A stretch of 64,000 nt of DNA from Cryoendolithus antarcticus (GCA_002077065.1 NAJO01000030.1:372001-436000); one strand, 5' to 3'; counted from the first letter of the stretch, positions 21,303 to 33,678 are shown. The notes: generated from the sequence alone by a model not told the origin. Program-made: numbers and translations.

Positions 21303-23558
21303 TCAGCTACCATTCACAGGCGTAGCATTCACGCCCGACGCCGCTGCTGCACCTCCGCCTTCCCCACTAACTCCAACCGTCGACTTCTTCGCATCCTTCG
21401 TTGCCTTCTTCTCCTTCGCAGCTTTATTCTTTACATGCCTCTCCCTCGCCATCTGCAACGGTGTCTTCGCCGCCGCAACCGCATCCGCCCCTCCCTCAAT
21501 CTCCTCGAAGCTCTGAAACCCATCGTTACTAGCTTTGTTCTTGCTCTGCCGGATCCAATCTAGTCTTCGCCGTTTGTACAAGTCCATCTTCCAGTTCTTC
21601 CACACTGCTCTGCCGCAAGGAGACTCGCGTAGCTGGGCTTCGTTCTCGGCGAGCTCTTCGGCGATGCGTTCGCGGATGAATGCTAGGCCGTGCGTGCCCT
21701 CCCATATACAGTCTACGACGTGAGAGGCGGCTTTGTCGACTGCCATGTCGCCGATGTGGCCGTAGAAGTGTTGGACCAGTTTCCGTGTGGTGATGATGGT
21801 GGCTGTCTTAGAGGTGATGGCGGCTTGTAAAGTGCGGGAGACGATCGAGTCGCGGCACATGTCTAGAAGTGTCTCGGCATCGAGCAGAACAAGAGAGTCG
21901 AGGATCAGACCGCTGAGAGCGCCAGGGACGAGTATCATGACTTGTGCTAGGATGTTGAAGTGAGCTTTCACAGGCTCGGAGATTCTGGCTTGTTGCGGTG
22001 CGGGTCCCGTGACGCTGGCGCCGCTTTGCGCGCTGTCTTGGGGCGAGTCGTCCTTCTTGCTCGCCTGAGGTCCAATCTTGAGAAGCTTTCGGATCTCAAA
22101 CCCATCGGGCGTATCCCAGGTGGAGTTGATCTGAACAGCAATTGCTTTCGTATCAATGTCGCGGATCGTGCAACGCTGTATGAGTGTGCGCACTACGTTA
22201 GTGCGATCGCGCTCCAGCAGGGATGGTATGTGTGGCGCAAGCACTTCATGAACATCCAGCAGGTCATCTTTGCCCAGGCGCTCGATAATTTTGCAGGCGA
22301 CAAAGCTAGCGATCTCATTTCGCGCGTACGAGGGTAGACGTTCCTTCCACAGCGTCGTGTAGAGGTTCTTGAAAAGCTTTGCAGGCGCGCATTGCACCAG
22401 TGTCTCGGCCAACCTCGATCCAACCGGATCGTACATCAAGCCATTGATGAAAGATGCGCTTCCACACTCGGCTGTGATCGGGTCGTCCGGGAGTAACGTG
22501 CGTATGATCGAGTTCTCATCCTTCGCGCGCTGTTTGCCAAAATGCGACAACTCGACGCGCAGCAGAAGCTGCAGCGTCGGATTACCATTTGCATGTGTCG
22601 CGAGGCCTCTGAGTCTATCCGTATCCAGTCCCGCAACGCTCTCGCTGATCAGGCCTTCGAGCGCACCCGAGAACGACTTGGGCACTGTCCGAGTAACCTT
22701 AGCTGCTCCTTCGACCTCCTGCTCTCCACCACCTTCTACTGTTATCGACTCCTTCTTTTTGCTTTGCAGCAATTGCTTGGTTGAAGCGGAATCCAGCGGC
22801 TCCCCAGCGAGCACAAGCAATAGAACACGCAGTGGATGCGAGGCATAGCGTTCGGTCATGAGAAAGCCAATATTGCCCTGTAATGCTGTCGCCGTCGAAA
22901 GAAAGCATTCCTCTAACGATGAGGTGACAGCGTTTGTCCCGTTGGATTCTGACTTCAATTCCTTCTTCCCACTACTGAGTATCTCAGCCGCCACTGCTGG
23001 TGCTGCGTTCAGAAACAGCGCTTCGCAGCAGTGCGACGCGAATCGATGGGTCATCAGATGTACGAAACTGTATGTGTCTTCAGTACAGGCAGCCCATTTC
23101 AAACACCTCAAGGCCACTTACTGCTCCATGAATTTCCCAAACAGGCTTTCCAACTGCGTCGACGTAGAAAGCTGAATCAAGCGCTCCATCAATCGTGAAC
23201 AACTCTGACTATTCGCGATCTTCAGCTCCTTGCCATCAGCCTCGCGCCAGACATTCTCCAAGAATAGTTGTCTCGACTCTGCATCCTCGAATTGATTCAA
23301 CTCGAGCATCTGATCGGCGTTCTTGAAGTACTCCTGCTCATCATCGTCCAGCATCCCGAAGAATGGCTTTTCGCCTGGGTAGGCGCCAGCGAGTGCATCG
23401 TCGTGTTCGGGTAGAGCATCGTGGGCAATGTGTGAGTCGCCATCTGCGGACTTGTGCCGTTTGCTCGACTCTTCAAGCGATGGATCTTCTTCAGCATCGG
23501 AGAGCTTTCGTTTCTTGCCATCCATGCGCCTTCCACGCTTCCTATTCTCTTTCGGCAT
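21303..23558 (-). CDS. nop9: Nucleolar pumilio-like protein NOP9
   Basis: NOP9 is a U-shaped PUM-repeat protein that binds the ITS1/20S pre-rRNA region and is needed for 18S rRNA maturation. The exons are 23122-23558 and 21303-23067 (54-nt intron), giving 733 aa. The start at 23558 gives MPKENRKRGRRMDGKKRKL, the usual basic nucleolar signal. The next block, DDEQEYFKNADQMLELNQFE, then ELKIANSQSCSRLMERLIQL, and the spliced HFVHLMTHRFASHCCEALF are characteristic. Further repeats carry pairs such as TERYASHPLRVLL, YDPVGSRLAETLV and NEIASFVACKIIERL. The C-terminus has CGRAVWKNWKMDLYKRRRLDW followed by a Lys/Ala-rich tail. The length fits the family. Confidence 0.92.
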
Positions 23559-24797
23559 GATCAGGGAAGCTGCGATCGGAGAATTCTGTTTCTCGATGTC
23601 CACTTCGAGAACTGTACGTTCACCGTGCACACTGATGTTATCGGGGGTTATGGTCCATAAGATGCAGAGACGACTTCAGCAGGTATTCGGAAGTTACGAT
23701 GCAAGTTAGAGAGCCTGGCAGGAAGCAAGCATCATCGTCGTCAGTCGAACACCGTGCTGCGACAGAAACGCCCGAAGCAGATGCGCAAATCTGCCTAGCG
23801 TCGCCAAGCGCCGGACTCCATCTCGATTCAACCCAGATTCAAATGAACCAGAGATCTCTCCGAGGAACCGCCTTGATGGCCGTTACCGCAATCAAACAGA
23901 TCGCATGGAACCCTCCACGTCTCCACGTCCTCTCCGCCACGAGTTTCTCTCCTGCAGTCCTCGTCGATATCACTAAGGAAACCAACACCCCCTCCACCCC
24001 TCGATCTTCACACGAGCCAAATCTAGATGGCGATCGAGGTGGCTGGAAATCACTACGATCGTGCTTGGCACACGCGAGCTGCACCTCGCGTAGAGTCAAG
24101 AGATCCACAAATGCGAGGTATTCCGGGAGCTGCATATGCTGTCTCACTGCACGAAGATGTGGCTCCGTTGTACGGCGTGATCGTGACAGGCGGGGGTATG
24201 CTGGCTTGGGGAAATGGGAACAAGTAGGAAGTTTGTACGTTCCTAGTCGCGTTCGATTTGCGATCAAGGAGACAGACTTCGAGAGGTTGATACGATAAGT
24301 TGACTTCGGTGCCTTGCAGCTGCGGAGGCGCTTCGCTGTGTGGTGGTATTCTACCAACGCAGCTCTATGTACTACATGGACATTGATAATCATGAGGAGG
24401 GAGTGTGCCGTCCCACTGATCAAGTTGATGTTTCACGTGACTGGCATGTGTTCTGATACACTGCGCTCTGATAGTGCATCTCCCTCCGCTCTGTTGACGA
24501 GAGACCAATGACCGGAAGTCCTTTCCATGCTGTGCAGCAGATCCCTTCGCTTTGAAACACCTTCCCTCTTTCCCGTCATCGAGAGCAAGTCATGCGCCCT
24601 CGTATGTTTGATTGGCGCGCAATCAGACCGCATTGCTCTTGATAGCAGCCATACCAGCCTTAGCAGTAGTACAGCCGTGATGTATAGAGTCGTCCGGAAG
24701 GTTCTGCTGCTTCTGTTGCTGCCACCGCTGCCACCGCTTCTCCGCCATGTCACGCCACGCGATACACTCTTATCTCTTGTGCATCTTCGCAATCCCC
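23559..24797. other. 1.2-kb interval with opposed ambiguous ORFs
   Basis: A 199-codon plus-strand ORF (23699-24298, starting MQVREPGRKQ) overlaps a 194-codon minus-strand ORF (23839-24423) over about 460 bp. Neither has a domain I recognise. The overlap means at most one is likely to be coding. The interval must also contain the NOP9 promoter and the Sm D1 3' UTR. Confidence 0.35.
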
Positions 24798-25372
24798 TTA
24801 GAATCCCCTCCCACCACCCCTTCCTCTCCCCCCACCACCTCGTCCCCCACCCATCCCCCGTCCCCTCGGCCCTCCTCTCCCACCTCCCCGTCCCCCTCTA
24901 TCACCCCCAGCCCTCGCGCCCCGATCCTGCTCCTTCCTCGCCTTGTTCTTCGGCTTCGGCGCATCGTCAATGAGCAGCGTATCCAGGGGCAAACTATCAG
25001 GCAGAATGATATGCCGAATCTCTGACCCGCGGATGGAGATTTGGTCCAGGGAGATGGGCGCGCCGCCTTTGGGCGTCATTTTGGCGGTGCGGAGGTTGGT
25101 GTTCATTTGAGGAGAGACGGAGGCGATGGTGCCGTGGATTATCGTGCCTGTGAAAGCTGTGAGTGGGTGTGTGGTGTGTGCAGTGGGGTTGGGGGGATTG
25201 CGCACCTGTCTTGAGCTCGACTGTGACAGTCTCGTTTGAGCATTTCATGAGGAACCTAGCAGGCCTGCTGTCAGCCAGGCTCGTTTGCGGTGTGCAGCCT
25301 TAGGGAAGGAAGTTCAGCTTGCGGGTCTAGGCGCATTTGCTGGGAATGATGGGCTTACCTGACGAGCTTCAT
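24798..25372 (-). CDS. smd1: Small nuclear ribonucleoprotein Sm D1
   Basis: Sm D1 is a member of the heptameric Sm ring on U1, U2, U4 and U5 snRNAs. The exons are 25359-25372, 25206-25255 and 24798-25147, giving 137 aa. Exon 1 is only 14 nt. The product starts MKLVRFLMKCSNETVTVELK (Sm1), continues GTIIHGTIASVSPQMNTNL, and has the Sm2 motif SIRGSEIRHIILPDSLPLDT. The C-terminus is a Gly/Arg repeat tail, a substrate for symmetric arginine methylation in this family. Intron 1 (103 nt) and intron 2 (58 nt) have GTAAGC and GTGCGC donors. The gene is divergent from TFC4 with 361 bp between start codons. Confidence 0.95.
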
Positions 25373-25733
25373 GACTACGGTGGGGATGTGTCGCAATGTG
25401 TGGGAAGGAAGATGTCGATGTGCGCAGTACTTCGGCGAGTCGGGAGAAGCTGCGTGCTAAGTCGTGGAGGAAGTTGCTGAGTGGAATGATACTACGAAGT
25501 CCTCAGCAGATGTGATGGCAGCTTGGGAGCGAGTCGCGACTTTTCGATATCACGTGCAATGCTAGTGCTTGCTGAGTCACGAGTGTGCATATACTCTTCT
25601 GCATGATCTTTTGATCTCCAACTTGACGACGCACTCGGCTTGTATGCCAGTTGCAGGAACATCCATTGGCTCAAACCATGATTGCACGTTTTCCTCACTG
25701 CCGGTGCGATCTCAGCGTCGGTAGGTAACAGAG
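25373..25733. promoter_or_regulatory. Divergent promoter Sm D1 / TFC4
   Basis: 361 bp separate two divergent start codons. No TATA box or long repeat is apparent. It is inferred to drive both genes. Confidence 0.4.
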
Positions 25734-28700
25734 ATGGATGACTTTCCCGACTTCAGCTACGAATCCTTCTCTCCTCTCCCGGTTCAACATCATGACGGCT
25801 TTGGTGGAGGGTCTGCCATTCACGATGGTTTCATCCCGGCATCGCAGAACGATGGCTCAGGGCTGATCGCACCGATTCCGCATGGCACGGTGTACAATCC
25901 ATTCAACAACTTCCAACTTAATGATGGTCACGCTGAGAACGACGCTGATGGCGAAGCCGCGGATCCTGATGACTATCGACTCTTTGCTGAGAAGTTCCAC
26001 ATGCGTCATGGCGATCCTGCACAGCAGACCGGCTGGGCGGCCAACGCGGGCACCATTGCTTTTGATCCAATGGAAACGGATGCCGATAGTGAAGATGACT
26101 TTGCCATTCCTGACGCTCTTGGTCCAATCGTTAATCACGAGAAGGATGAGGACTACAGGGAGGCAGATTCAGACGACTTAGACGAGGATTCAGAGTTCGA
26201 ACGTGACCTGAACATCGCAGCTGGCGCTACTGACCTCGACGATGATGACGACGACTTTGATACATCACTGTACAATCTACCCGATCGACCGACAACTGCT
26301 CGTAATGGTCCCGGTCGGCCACGAGGTCGTGGGAGAGGTGGCAATGGTAGCAGAGGCGGAAGACGTGGCATTGCCTGGGCGTTGAAAGGCACTGCACATG
26401 ACCCTGCGCTTCGACGGAAGAAGGAGAGAAAGGCAGAGAGGGCAAGACTTCGCAAGCCAGGATCTCAAGCTACCAGGAAGAGGCAACGTGACCGCGAACC
26501 CGGACCCGAGTTCAAGAAATTGCAGCAGGCTGCGTCAAACGCCTTCATCATTGGTGATCTTGATCTTGCTCGCGATAAGGCTCAAGCTGCTGTAGCTGTA
26601 GATCCGATGGTGTTCGCTGCACACTCGCTGCTGTCCGAGATATACGCCGCTCGAAACCAGCCGAAAGAGTCTCTCGTTGCTCTGCTGCAGGGTGCAACAA
26701 TGCGAAAAACCGATCCTGAACTCTGGATCCTGTGCGCAAACAAGACACTTGATGTTGCAGGTGTATTCCGCAAGGAAGAGGATTTGTTGCAAGCTGCCCA
26801 ATGTCTTCAGAATGCTCAATATGTCGACAAAGAAAATTACGACATTCGCGTTCAGAAGCGAGATATCTGGCTTGAGCTTGGTCGAAAATCGAGGGCACGC
26901 AGAGAGAGCTTCCACATGAATCAGATGCGGCCTGATGATCTGGAAAATGTCAAGCTCTGTGCTGAGCTGTCGCTTGCGTGTGGCGAGCCGAGTGAGACAG
27001 CGAAAGCGAGAGATGCTTACGAGCGTGCATTCGAATTGCATCTTGAAAACGACTCGCTGCAAGACGCGGATACGCAGTGGGCGCACCTGGCAGTCTATCT
27101 CGATACTGTCGATCACTCGTCAACTCCAGAGTACGGTGTCACACAATTGAAGCGTTTGGCACGCTGGTTTCTGGGTCGAGTCGAAGAAACGTGCTGGGAT
27201 CGCTACGACATGGATGACCGCGAGTTCGACGCGACTCACGACCGTCGATACGATGTAGTCGAGTTCCAAGCAGATCTTTGTAGTCACGATCTTGCGTCAT
27301 ACGGCAATGGTTTACCGCTAGACCTGCGTGTAAAGCTAGGTCTGTTCCGTCTGAAGATGGGTTCTGCACATCATACTGAAGCACTTGCACACTTCGAGCA
27401 CGTCTACGCATTGATTGACGACATAGCTAACGTCTATGATCTGTTCTACACGATTGCGGACGCTCTGCGACAGCGATGGGTGTGGGATGCGGCAGTGAAG
27501 TTCTACGAGCCGGTCAAGCAAGTCGAGACTGAGCTGACGGATGACTTTTGGATACATCTGGCCTCATGCTACAGGCAACTCGACAGATTCGAGGATGCAG
27601 AAGCGTGCTACAAAGCTGTAGTAGCACTCGATCCATCCAACATTCCTGCAAGGATCGAGCTTTCAAGACTCTATTGCGACGACATGCAGCAGAAGGAGAA
27701 GTCATGGACTATCGCACGTGAGATGATCGCACTGGGAAAGAAGGATATTATCTGGAAGGAGCGACTATCCAAGCCACCCGTGCCGGTGAAGCAAAGCGCT
27801 CGTAGGGAGAAGCTGCGCGGTAGACGAGCTGGCGGAGAAGCGACGGAGCAAGCGAATGCACTACCTGAGAAGAGCCGGTCAGCTCGCAGACCAAGGCCTG
27901 AATCTGTAGCGTCCGATGGCTCTAGATCTCCATCGGTGCCTTTCACACCTGCAGGAGAAGGCAGTTATGATACCTTCGATGCCTTCGGTGCGGATCTCGA
28001 TGCCTTCGAGCCCGAGCCGGCGAAGGGCCGCAAAGGTGCTCGCAAGCCGTCCGTTGTTGCCCGTCGGACTCCTCGTGATTTGCTACCGAAGGACACGGGC
28101 GAAGATAACTTTACACCATCCGGCGGACCTGAGAGGAGATACGCTGATATCGTTCGGCGAGATGATGAGCGCGAGCAGCTCATGAATGAGCAAGCAGAGA
28201 GAGTGTTCCGAGACTTCGAGGTGGTGAGAGATCTGTGGCCAGCGCTAGACGAGCCCGAAGTCAAAGAGGAGGAGATTTTCAAGTGGATGGACGCTGCGAG
28301 ATCTATGTATAGGGAGTTCCGTACAGTGCGGGCCTTCTATCCCACCAGGGATCGCTATCAACCCTTCAAAGGCTTCCCCGACCAGCGCATTCGCAATCGC
28401 ACGTCCAAAGCCATCAAAGAAGCCGAGGTTTTGAAACGGCGGCTCGAAGACGAAGGTGCCCAGCGTGGAGCTGAAGACGACGCTGATGATGACCCCGAAG
28501 CTGGTTCAGCTCGACAATCTGGCCCTCCGCCAATAGACGCGCACGCTCAAACGGATCTGCACGGTATAGCATTCCCTGTCTGGCACCGCATCTTCACCGA
28601 GCTCGCCCTGCTACACGCAAAGCAAGGCGATCAAGAGACTTGCTACGAGATACTGGAGAACGGGCTTTACAACGCAAACGTCTTCTACCACAACGATACT

Positions 28701-29576
28701 CTCATAAACACCACGCAAGCCGCGTCGATCTGCTGCGCACTAATGTTCAATGACTCCAAGCGCCTCATCAACGTCGCCCGCTGGTTCGCCACCCGCTCCG
28801 ACTTACGCGCAGGCTCAGCTTATCACCTCTTGGCCGCCGTGTGCCGTCTAGCATACGGCGACAGCACCTGGTTCACCGCGGGTCCGACACAGAAGTTCCT
28901 CCACCGCAGCGTCAAAATGATAGACTACGTCGCAATCCCGCCTAACGTAAGGAAACGCTACGATTGGGCCATGCCCGCCAACTCGCTCACACGCCGCACG
29001 CCTTTCTCCTCCGACGGCTTGGATCCAGGCGTGCTGCTCACGTACGGCCACATGGTTTCTGTAGCGAACCACTCCTCCTCAGCACTGCCATACTACTTCC
29101 GTGCCTTCGCTTTGCGGCCAGAAGACCCGGCCGTAAATCTCAGCATCGCAACGATCTATATCGGCGGCGCGATGAAACGGCAGACCATGAACAGGCAGTA
29201 TGAGATCCAGCAAGGTCTCAGCTTTCTCTATCGATACTACGATCTCCGCGTCTCTTCTTCCACCCAGTCTCTCCACAAGCAAGAAGCCGAGTACAACGTT
29301 GCGCGCTTCTGGCACGCTCTCGGCTTATCCCATCTAGCTGTGCCAGGCTACGAACGGGCGCTTGCGCTGAGCGTAAAAGTGCAGGAGGAGAAGCTGCAAG
29401 GCAGGGAGGCTAGGAGGGAGTTGGCCGAGCTGGGCGAAGGGGAGATGCACGGTGACGATGGGCTGGATAAGGAGGATTTCGCTATGGAGGCGGCGTTTGC
29501 GCTGCAGAGTTTGTATGCTTTTTCGGGGAATCTGGGGGCTGCGAGGCGGGTGACGGAGGAGTGGCTTGTGCTGTGA
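25734..29576 (+). CDS. tfc4: TFIIIC subunit TFC4/Sfc4 (tau131), TPR protein
   Basis: This TFIIIC subunit recruits TFIIIB to tRNA and 5S genes through TPR arrays. The single exon encodes 1280 aa. The N-terminal 160 residues are strongly acidic (ADSDDLDEDSEFERDLN), followed by a basic Gly/Arg stretch with an AT-hook-like GRPRGRGRGG (about 190-200). TPR units begin near residue 262: NAFIIGDLDLARDKAQAAVA, then SLLSEIYAARNQPKESLVAL. They continue to about 660 (LASCYRQLDRFEDAEACYKA). A disordered linker (680-790) separates a second array from about 930 (VWHRIFTELALLHAKQGDQE, then YYFRAFALRPEDPAVNLSIA). This two-array layout matches the family. It is convergent with RNA14 across 318 bp. Confidence 0.92.
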   Translation: MDDFPDFSYESFSPLPVQHHDGFGGGSAIHDGFIPASQNDGSGLIAPIPHGTVYNPFNNFQLNDGHAENDADGEAADPDDYRLFAEKFHMRHGDPAQQTGWAANAGTIAFDPMETDADSEDDFAIPDALGPIVNHEKDEDYREADSDDLDEDSEFERDLNIAAGATDLDDDDDDFDTSLYNLPDRPTTARNGPGRPRGRGRGGNGSRGGRRGIAWALKGTAHDPALRRKKERKAERARLRKPGSQATRKRQRDREPGPEFKKLQQAASNAFIIGDLDLARDKAQAAVAVDPMVFAAHSLLSEIYAARNQPKESLVALLQGATMRKTDPELWILCANKTLDVAGVFRKEEDLLQAAQCLQNAQYVDKENYDIRVQKRDIWLELGRKSRARRESFHMNQMRPDDLENVKLCAELSLACGEPSETAKARDAYERAFELHLENDSLQDADTQWAHLAVYLDTVDHSSTPEYGVTQLKRLARWFLGRVEETCWDRYDMDDREFDATHDRRYDVVEFQADLCSHDLASYGNGLPLDLRVKLGLFRLKMGSAHHTEALAHFEHVYALIDDIANVYDLFYTIADALRQRWVWDAAVKFYEPVKQVETELTDDFWIHLASCYRQLDRFEDAEACYKAVVALDPSNIPARIELSRLYCDDMQQKEKSWTIAREMIALGKKDIIWKERLSKPPVPVKQSARREKLRGRRAGGEATEQANALPEKSRSARRPRPESVASDGSRSPSVPFTPAGEGSYDTFDAFGADLDAFEPEPAKGRKGARKPSVVARRTPRDLLPKDTGEDNFTPSGGPERRYADIVRRDDEREQLMNEQAERVFRDFEVVRDLWPALDEPEVKEEEIFKWMDAARSMYREFRTVRAFYPTRDRYQPFKGFPDQRIRNRTSKAIKEAEVLKRRLEDEGAQRGAEDDADDDPEAGSARQSGPPPIDAHAQTDLHGIAFPVWHRIFTELALLHAKQGDQETCYEILENGLYNANVFYHNDTLINTTQAASICCALMFNDSKRLINVARWFATRSDLRAGSAYHLLAAVCRLAYGDSTWFTAGPTQKFLHRSVKMIDYVAIPPNVRKRYDWAMPANSLTRRTPFSSDGLDPGVLLTYGHMVSVANHSSSALPYYFRAFALRPEDPAVNLSIATIYIGGAMKRQTMNRQYEIQQGLSFLYRYYDLRVSSSTQSLHKQEAEYNVARFWHALGLSHLAVPGYERALALSVKVQEEKLQGREARRELAELGEGEMHGDDGLDKEDFAMEAAFALQSLYAFSGNLGAARRVTEEWLVL

Positions 29577-29894
29577 GGGAGCGACTGAGAAGGTGATGAT
29601 CAGGCACGCGCGATAGCAAGCGACCAGTGGACTGGTTGCTGCTACATTATAGAGAGCAGGATGATGCATTGATACCCAAGTATGACTTTACGTCGCGCAA
29701 GACAGCGAGGACACTGCGCGCATTTCCATGTCGTGTTTCTGAGACCGCCAGTACAACATGCTTCTATTGATACAATCTCGCCTTTCGTGCAGCCTGCGTA
29801 CCTATACAATTTGCTCGCCTGGCCTCCATCGGAACTCCGCCCCCGATTACCATCGCCCCACCAATGTCACCTCAGTCTGTCCTTTGACACATCA
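29577..29894. other. Convergent region TFC4 / RNA14
   Basis: 318 bp between opposed stop codons. No gene was seen; this is 3' UTR sequence. Confidence 0.35.
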
Positions 29895-32800
29895 TCACCG
29901 CCGCCCCGGCAGCCCAACCCCCTGCAACAAACCCACCATCTTTCCCCCATCCAATCTCGTAGCCCGCCACTCAAGAGCATTCGGCAGAATACTGAGCAAA
30001 TACACCACGTCCCTCGGCAGAGGTGTCGGACCCACTGGCCCTCCCACCCCTGCTCCAGCACCGCCTCCCACAGGCCCCGAGCCAGGCACATAGCTCTTCG
30101 TCACGAATCCTCCACTTCCTCCCTGCGCAGCGTTTGCTGCGGGCGGCAGTGTGCGACGAGGTGAAGCTTGCCGATCGAAGCGCTGGTGTTTGCGTGCGGG
30201 GGTGTCGACGTCGCTGTCATTGTCGAGAGGGAGTGGGCGTTTTGGTGAGGAGACATAGGGGCCGTGGAGGCCGAGGCGGAGATCCGGTGGGCTTTGCGGG
30301 GCGTCATTAAATTGCTGTTGTGGTGGCTGGGCGTAGGAGGAGGTCTTCGGACGGATCTGAGTTGGCGAGAGAACGAGCTGCGCTTTCAGTGCGTCAAAAG
30401 TGGGTGTCTCGAAGCGGTGCGTGAAGCGCATCAGGTCTGGTTCGAGAGGATAGAGTTCTGCCATGCGCTTTTCCAGCCTGTGGATCTGACCTAGGTCGCC
30501 GTATCGGGATTCGAAGGCGTGCATCCAGCCTAGCAGAGGTCTGCACTTTTCGCTTCGAGCGGCTGGGGTGAGGGAAGCGTGGCTCTGGATCTTGGTGAGC
30601 GTCGTCTCGAACACTGCTTTGGCATTGGTGAAGTCGTTGATTTCGAGTAGGTGCTTGAGGTACTCCAGTGCAAACGCTTCGTCAATTGGGAAGAGCTTCA
30701 GCCCGCGATCGAAGATCTTGGTCGCAGCCGGATCGCGATAGCAGTGGTGTTCAAGTAGAGCGGAGCAGATGTAGACCTCACTCGTTAGCATGCCTCTGGG
30801 TCGTGCTTCGCCAAAAACGCCCCGGAAGCCTTTCTTGACCTCCTTGGGTTTGCCCTGGCCCTGGATCCGGCGAAAGGCGCGCATCTTGGCGCACCAGACA
30901 GAGGAGATCGAGCGTTTCAGTACGTCTCTCTGCGCGTCGAAGGTGGCTTTGACGCCTGCTAGTTGAGCATCCAGTTGCTCCTTGCGAGTCTTTGGCTTTG
31001 AAGCGGAGTCTTCGTCATCTGACATGTCGGCGTCTTGCTTTTCGACGTCTTCTTCAGGCGTGAGACTTGCGAAGTGCTCGTGGACCTGTGCCTGCGCCGC
31101 CTTCTCTCGCTCGTTGTACTTGTCTCGTAAGCCGTACAATGCCTTGTGAATGCCCTCATACACGACTTCGACCTTGTCGCCGCTATCAATCGCGATTTCG
31201 TCTGTAGTGCTGGCTGGAAGTGCTGACTCGACTCGATCGGCTTTCTTAAGCGCCAGTAGCACAGACTCAGGGTTCGCGCTGATGCCATCGTCAAGAAACT
31301 TCGAACCCTCTTCAACGATATCCGGAAGTTCTTGATCGAAGCACCATGTTGCAGCCTCGTACCAGATATCGGGGTAGAACCGCAACGCCACTGTTGCTTG
31401 CTTGTACACATACAGCACTCGCTTGCGATACTGCGCACCATTTTCCTCTTCCTTCAGCACCAGCTCATCTGCCTTCTCCCACTCGATCCAATCACGCCAG
31501 CTCACGACTTGGTCACCGAACTCATCCTCACCAGCGCAGTCATACGCAGGTGGCAGCTTTGGTAGACCTTTGCGGTCAAGTCGGGTAATCCTCTTGTCGA
31601 GCTGGGTCTTGGCGCCTTTGGCTGTCATGTAAGCTGCGCCTTGTTCGTTCAGGTTCTTCCGCCCAGTCGCCCGATTCAAGCCGATTTCAAAGCTATCGTA
31701 CTCCTTCCATAGCTTGATCGTTTCGTCGTGCGGCAGAGCGATGGCGCGCTGGTATGCTTTCCGCAACAGGTCGACTTTCTGCATGTCCTGCCAGCCACTA
31801 CCGCCGACTGTGCCTGGTCCAGCTTTGAGGAAGTCGATGTACTCACGCCACAAGTCACCAGCCTCTGGATCGATGCCGACCTTGTCAAGTACGACATCAA
31901 AGACGGATGAGATAAGAGCGCGCTTGCTTCCGTCAGCGTCGTTGATGAGAGGATTGCGGCGGCGTAGGAAGTTCAGATAGAAGTGCCACATCCGTATGTC
32001 CAGCACTTTCATGAGCGCCACGCCAAGGATCTGCTCCACGCGCATTGTCTCGCCGTTGTCTTGCTCGAAGTTCGCATACTCGAGCCAGACGCTTGCCTGT
32101 GATGTCGCGTCAGTGGAAGCTTGGCCAATTGGAGAAGGCACAGCAATTCATGAGGACTGGCAGCCTTGCCCGGTACTTACAGCTGTCGGAAAGAGCTCAA
32201 AGAACCTCTGGTACACCTTGCGCGCGTTGTCAAGCTGATCTTTGTCCTTGTAGTACGCAATGAGGCCCATCCACGCATCAGTGTCTGCTTTCGGATCACC
32301 CTTGATACGGTCCTCAAGCTGACCCACAATGTCATGCGCTAGGCGCTGTGGCACAATGGAGACGGTCTGCAAGCTTTGCGCAGGTGCCATACCATTCACC
32401 TGTGCAGGTACTGGTGTGGGGGCTGTGCTTGGCTGTGCTGAGGGTGTGAGAACACTACCGCTGTCTGCAAGTGGATCTGAGGCAGCGACTGAAATGGAAG
32501 GAAGGGTTTGAGAAGTGGCGTCTGGTACTGAAGCAGGTTCGGGAGGAAGTGAGGGTGGAGTGTCAGTGCTTGCACCAGTGAGAGCATTGGTCTGAGGTGC
32601 AATGATAGCAGGAGCAGCATCTGGCGTAGGTTCGCTACCTAATAGTACGTCTTGTGCATGTGATATTGCTGCCGCACCCAGACCTGAATGCGCACCGGCT
32701 GTACCATTGAGCTGAGAAGGGGGAGGTGGTGAATCTGTTTTTATCATAATATTTTCCTCATCGTCACTTTCGTCCATGATGAACCCTCCAACTGTCTTTG

Positions 32801-33074
32801 GTTGTGTGACCGGCGCAGCTTGTGCTGTTGGCTGCGGTGCAGTAGATGCTGGGCGACTTGGCGCGGCCTTCGATACGGGCGTCGGCGCGTCTGCTGGTGT
32901 GGCTTGATCTGTCGTATCGCCAGTCGCAAAGCTGTCGGGGTCGTAGTCGTCCTCGTCGTCATCATCGCCATCGCCGGTCTCTACCTTCGATATAGTCGGA
33001 TCGTAGCCATCATTCTGTTCATCAGCGGCAGTCCATGTTGGCGGGTCAAGGGGATCGTAGTCGTCGTCGGCCAT
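29895..33074 (-). CDS. rna14: mRNA 3'-end processing protein RNA14 (CstF-77)
   Basis: RNA14 is the HAT-repeat scaffold of cleavage factor IA, which binds RNA15 and PCF11 in pre-mRNA cleavage and polyadenylation. The exons are 32181-33074 and 29895-32096 (84-nt intron), giving 1031 aa. The start at 33074 gives MADDDYDPLDPPTW and a long acidic, Pro/Thr/Ala-rich leader (about 240 residues) that is normal in filamentous fungi. HAT repeats begin near residue 250 (AWMGLIAYYKDKDQLDNARK) and cross the splice junction (FPTA-ASVWLEYANFE). They continue through VWCAKMRAFRRI and SEVYICSALLEHHCYRDPAA. The C-terminal DVVYLLSILPNALEWRATRL is the RNA15-binding monkeytail motif. The gene is divergent from GMH1. 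Confidence 0.93.
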
Positions 33075-33678
33075 TGTCGGCGGAGATGTAAGAGATGGAG
33101 GAATGAGTGTAGGGGGGAGGGGAGGTGAGGCGATGGATGGCGCAAGGGTTGTGCGTAACAGAAGTCGATGTTTGGCGCAAGTGAACGGCATCTCAGCCCT
33201 ACGGCAGTATCCGACCCGCTCTGCAGCGCTTACCTAATCTCCATACACTTGATGTGCTAGAGGTATTTCTTATGCTTCTTTGTGCATACTCGCCGTTGTC
33301 GAGGCCTTCCCTCGGTGACGACAGCAAGGAGGCCGGGAAACCTCTAGATTGATGTACTAACTTCGATTGTTCTGACAGTCACTGGAGTGGCTCGTGGTGT
33401 ACTGTCATTTGCTGGCCGTAGGCTACCGAGGACTGACGCTCCTTTGAGCCACTACGACGATACTGCACACACTCCTTAGCGAATAGATCTTGGATTCGAG
33501 TGCACTACAACACAAAACGACCTTGAATATCAGAGCGGAGTCGAAGTGCCGACCAGGGTCATCGACAGCCTCACAATCCAGTACTCTCCCGGCTGCATCC
33601 TCCACGACGCAAATCGACTTCGTATTCACCAGGAGCACATCCTCGTACTTATAGCACGACACTCTCATTGATCCAATC
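33075..33678. promoter_or_regulatory. Divergent intergenic region RNA14 / GMH1
   Basis: 604 bp between start codons. Short antisense ORFs here have no family resemblance. It presumably contains both promoters; no motif stands out. Confidence 0.35.

Noticed and set aside
30023..30310. Plus-strand ORFs opposite the RNA14 C-terminus
   Set aside because: Antisense of the conserved RNA15-binding tail and its disordered linker; no independent support.
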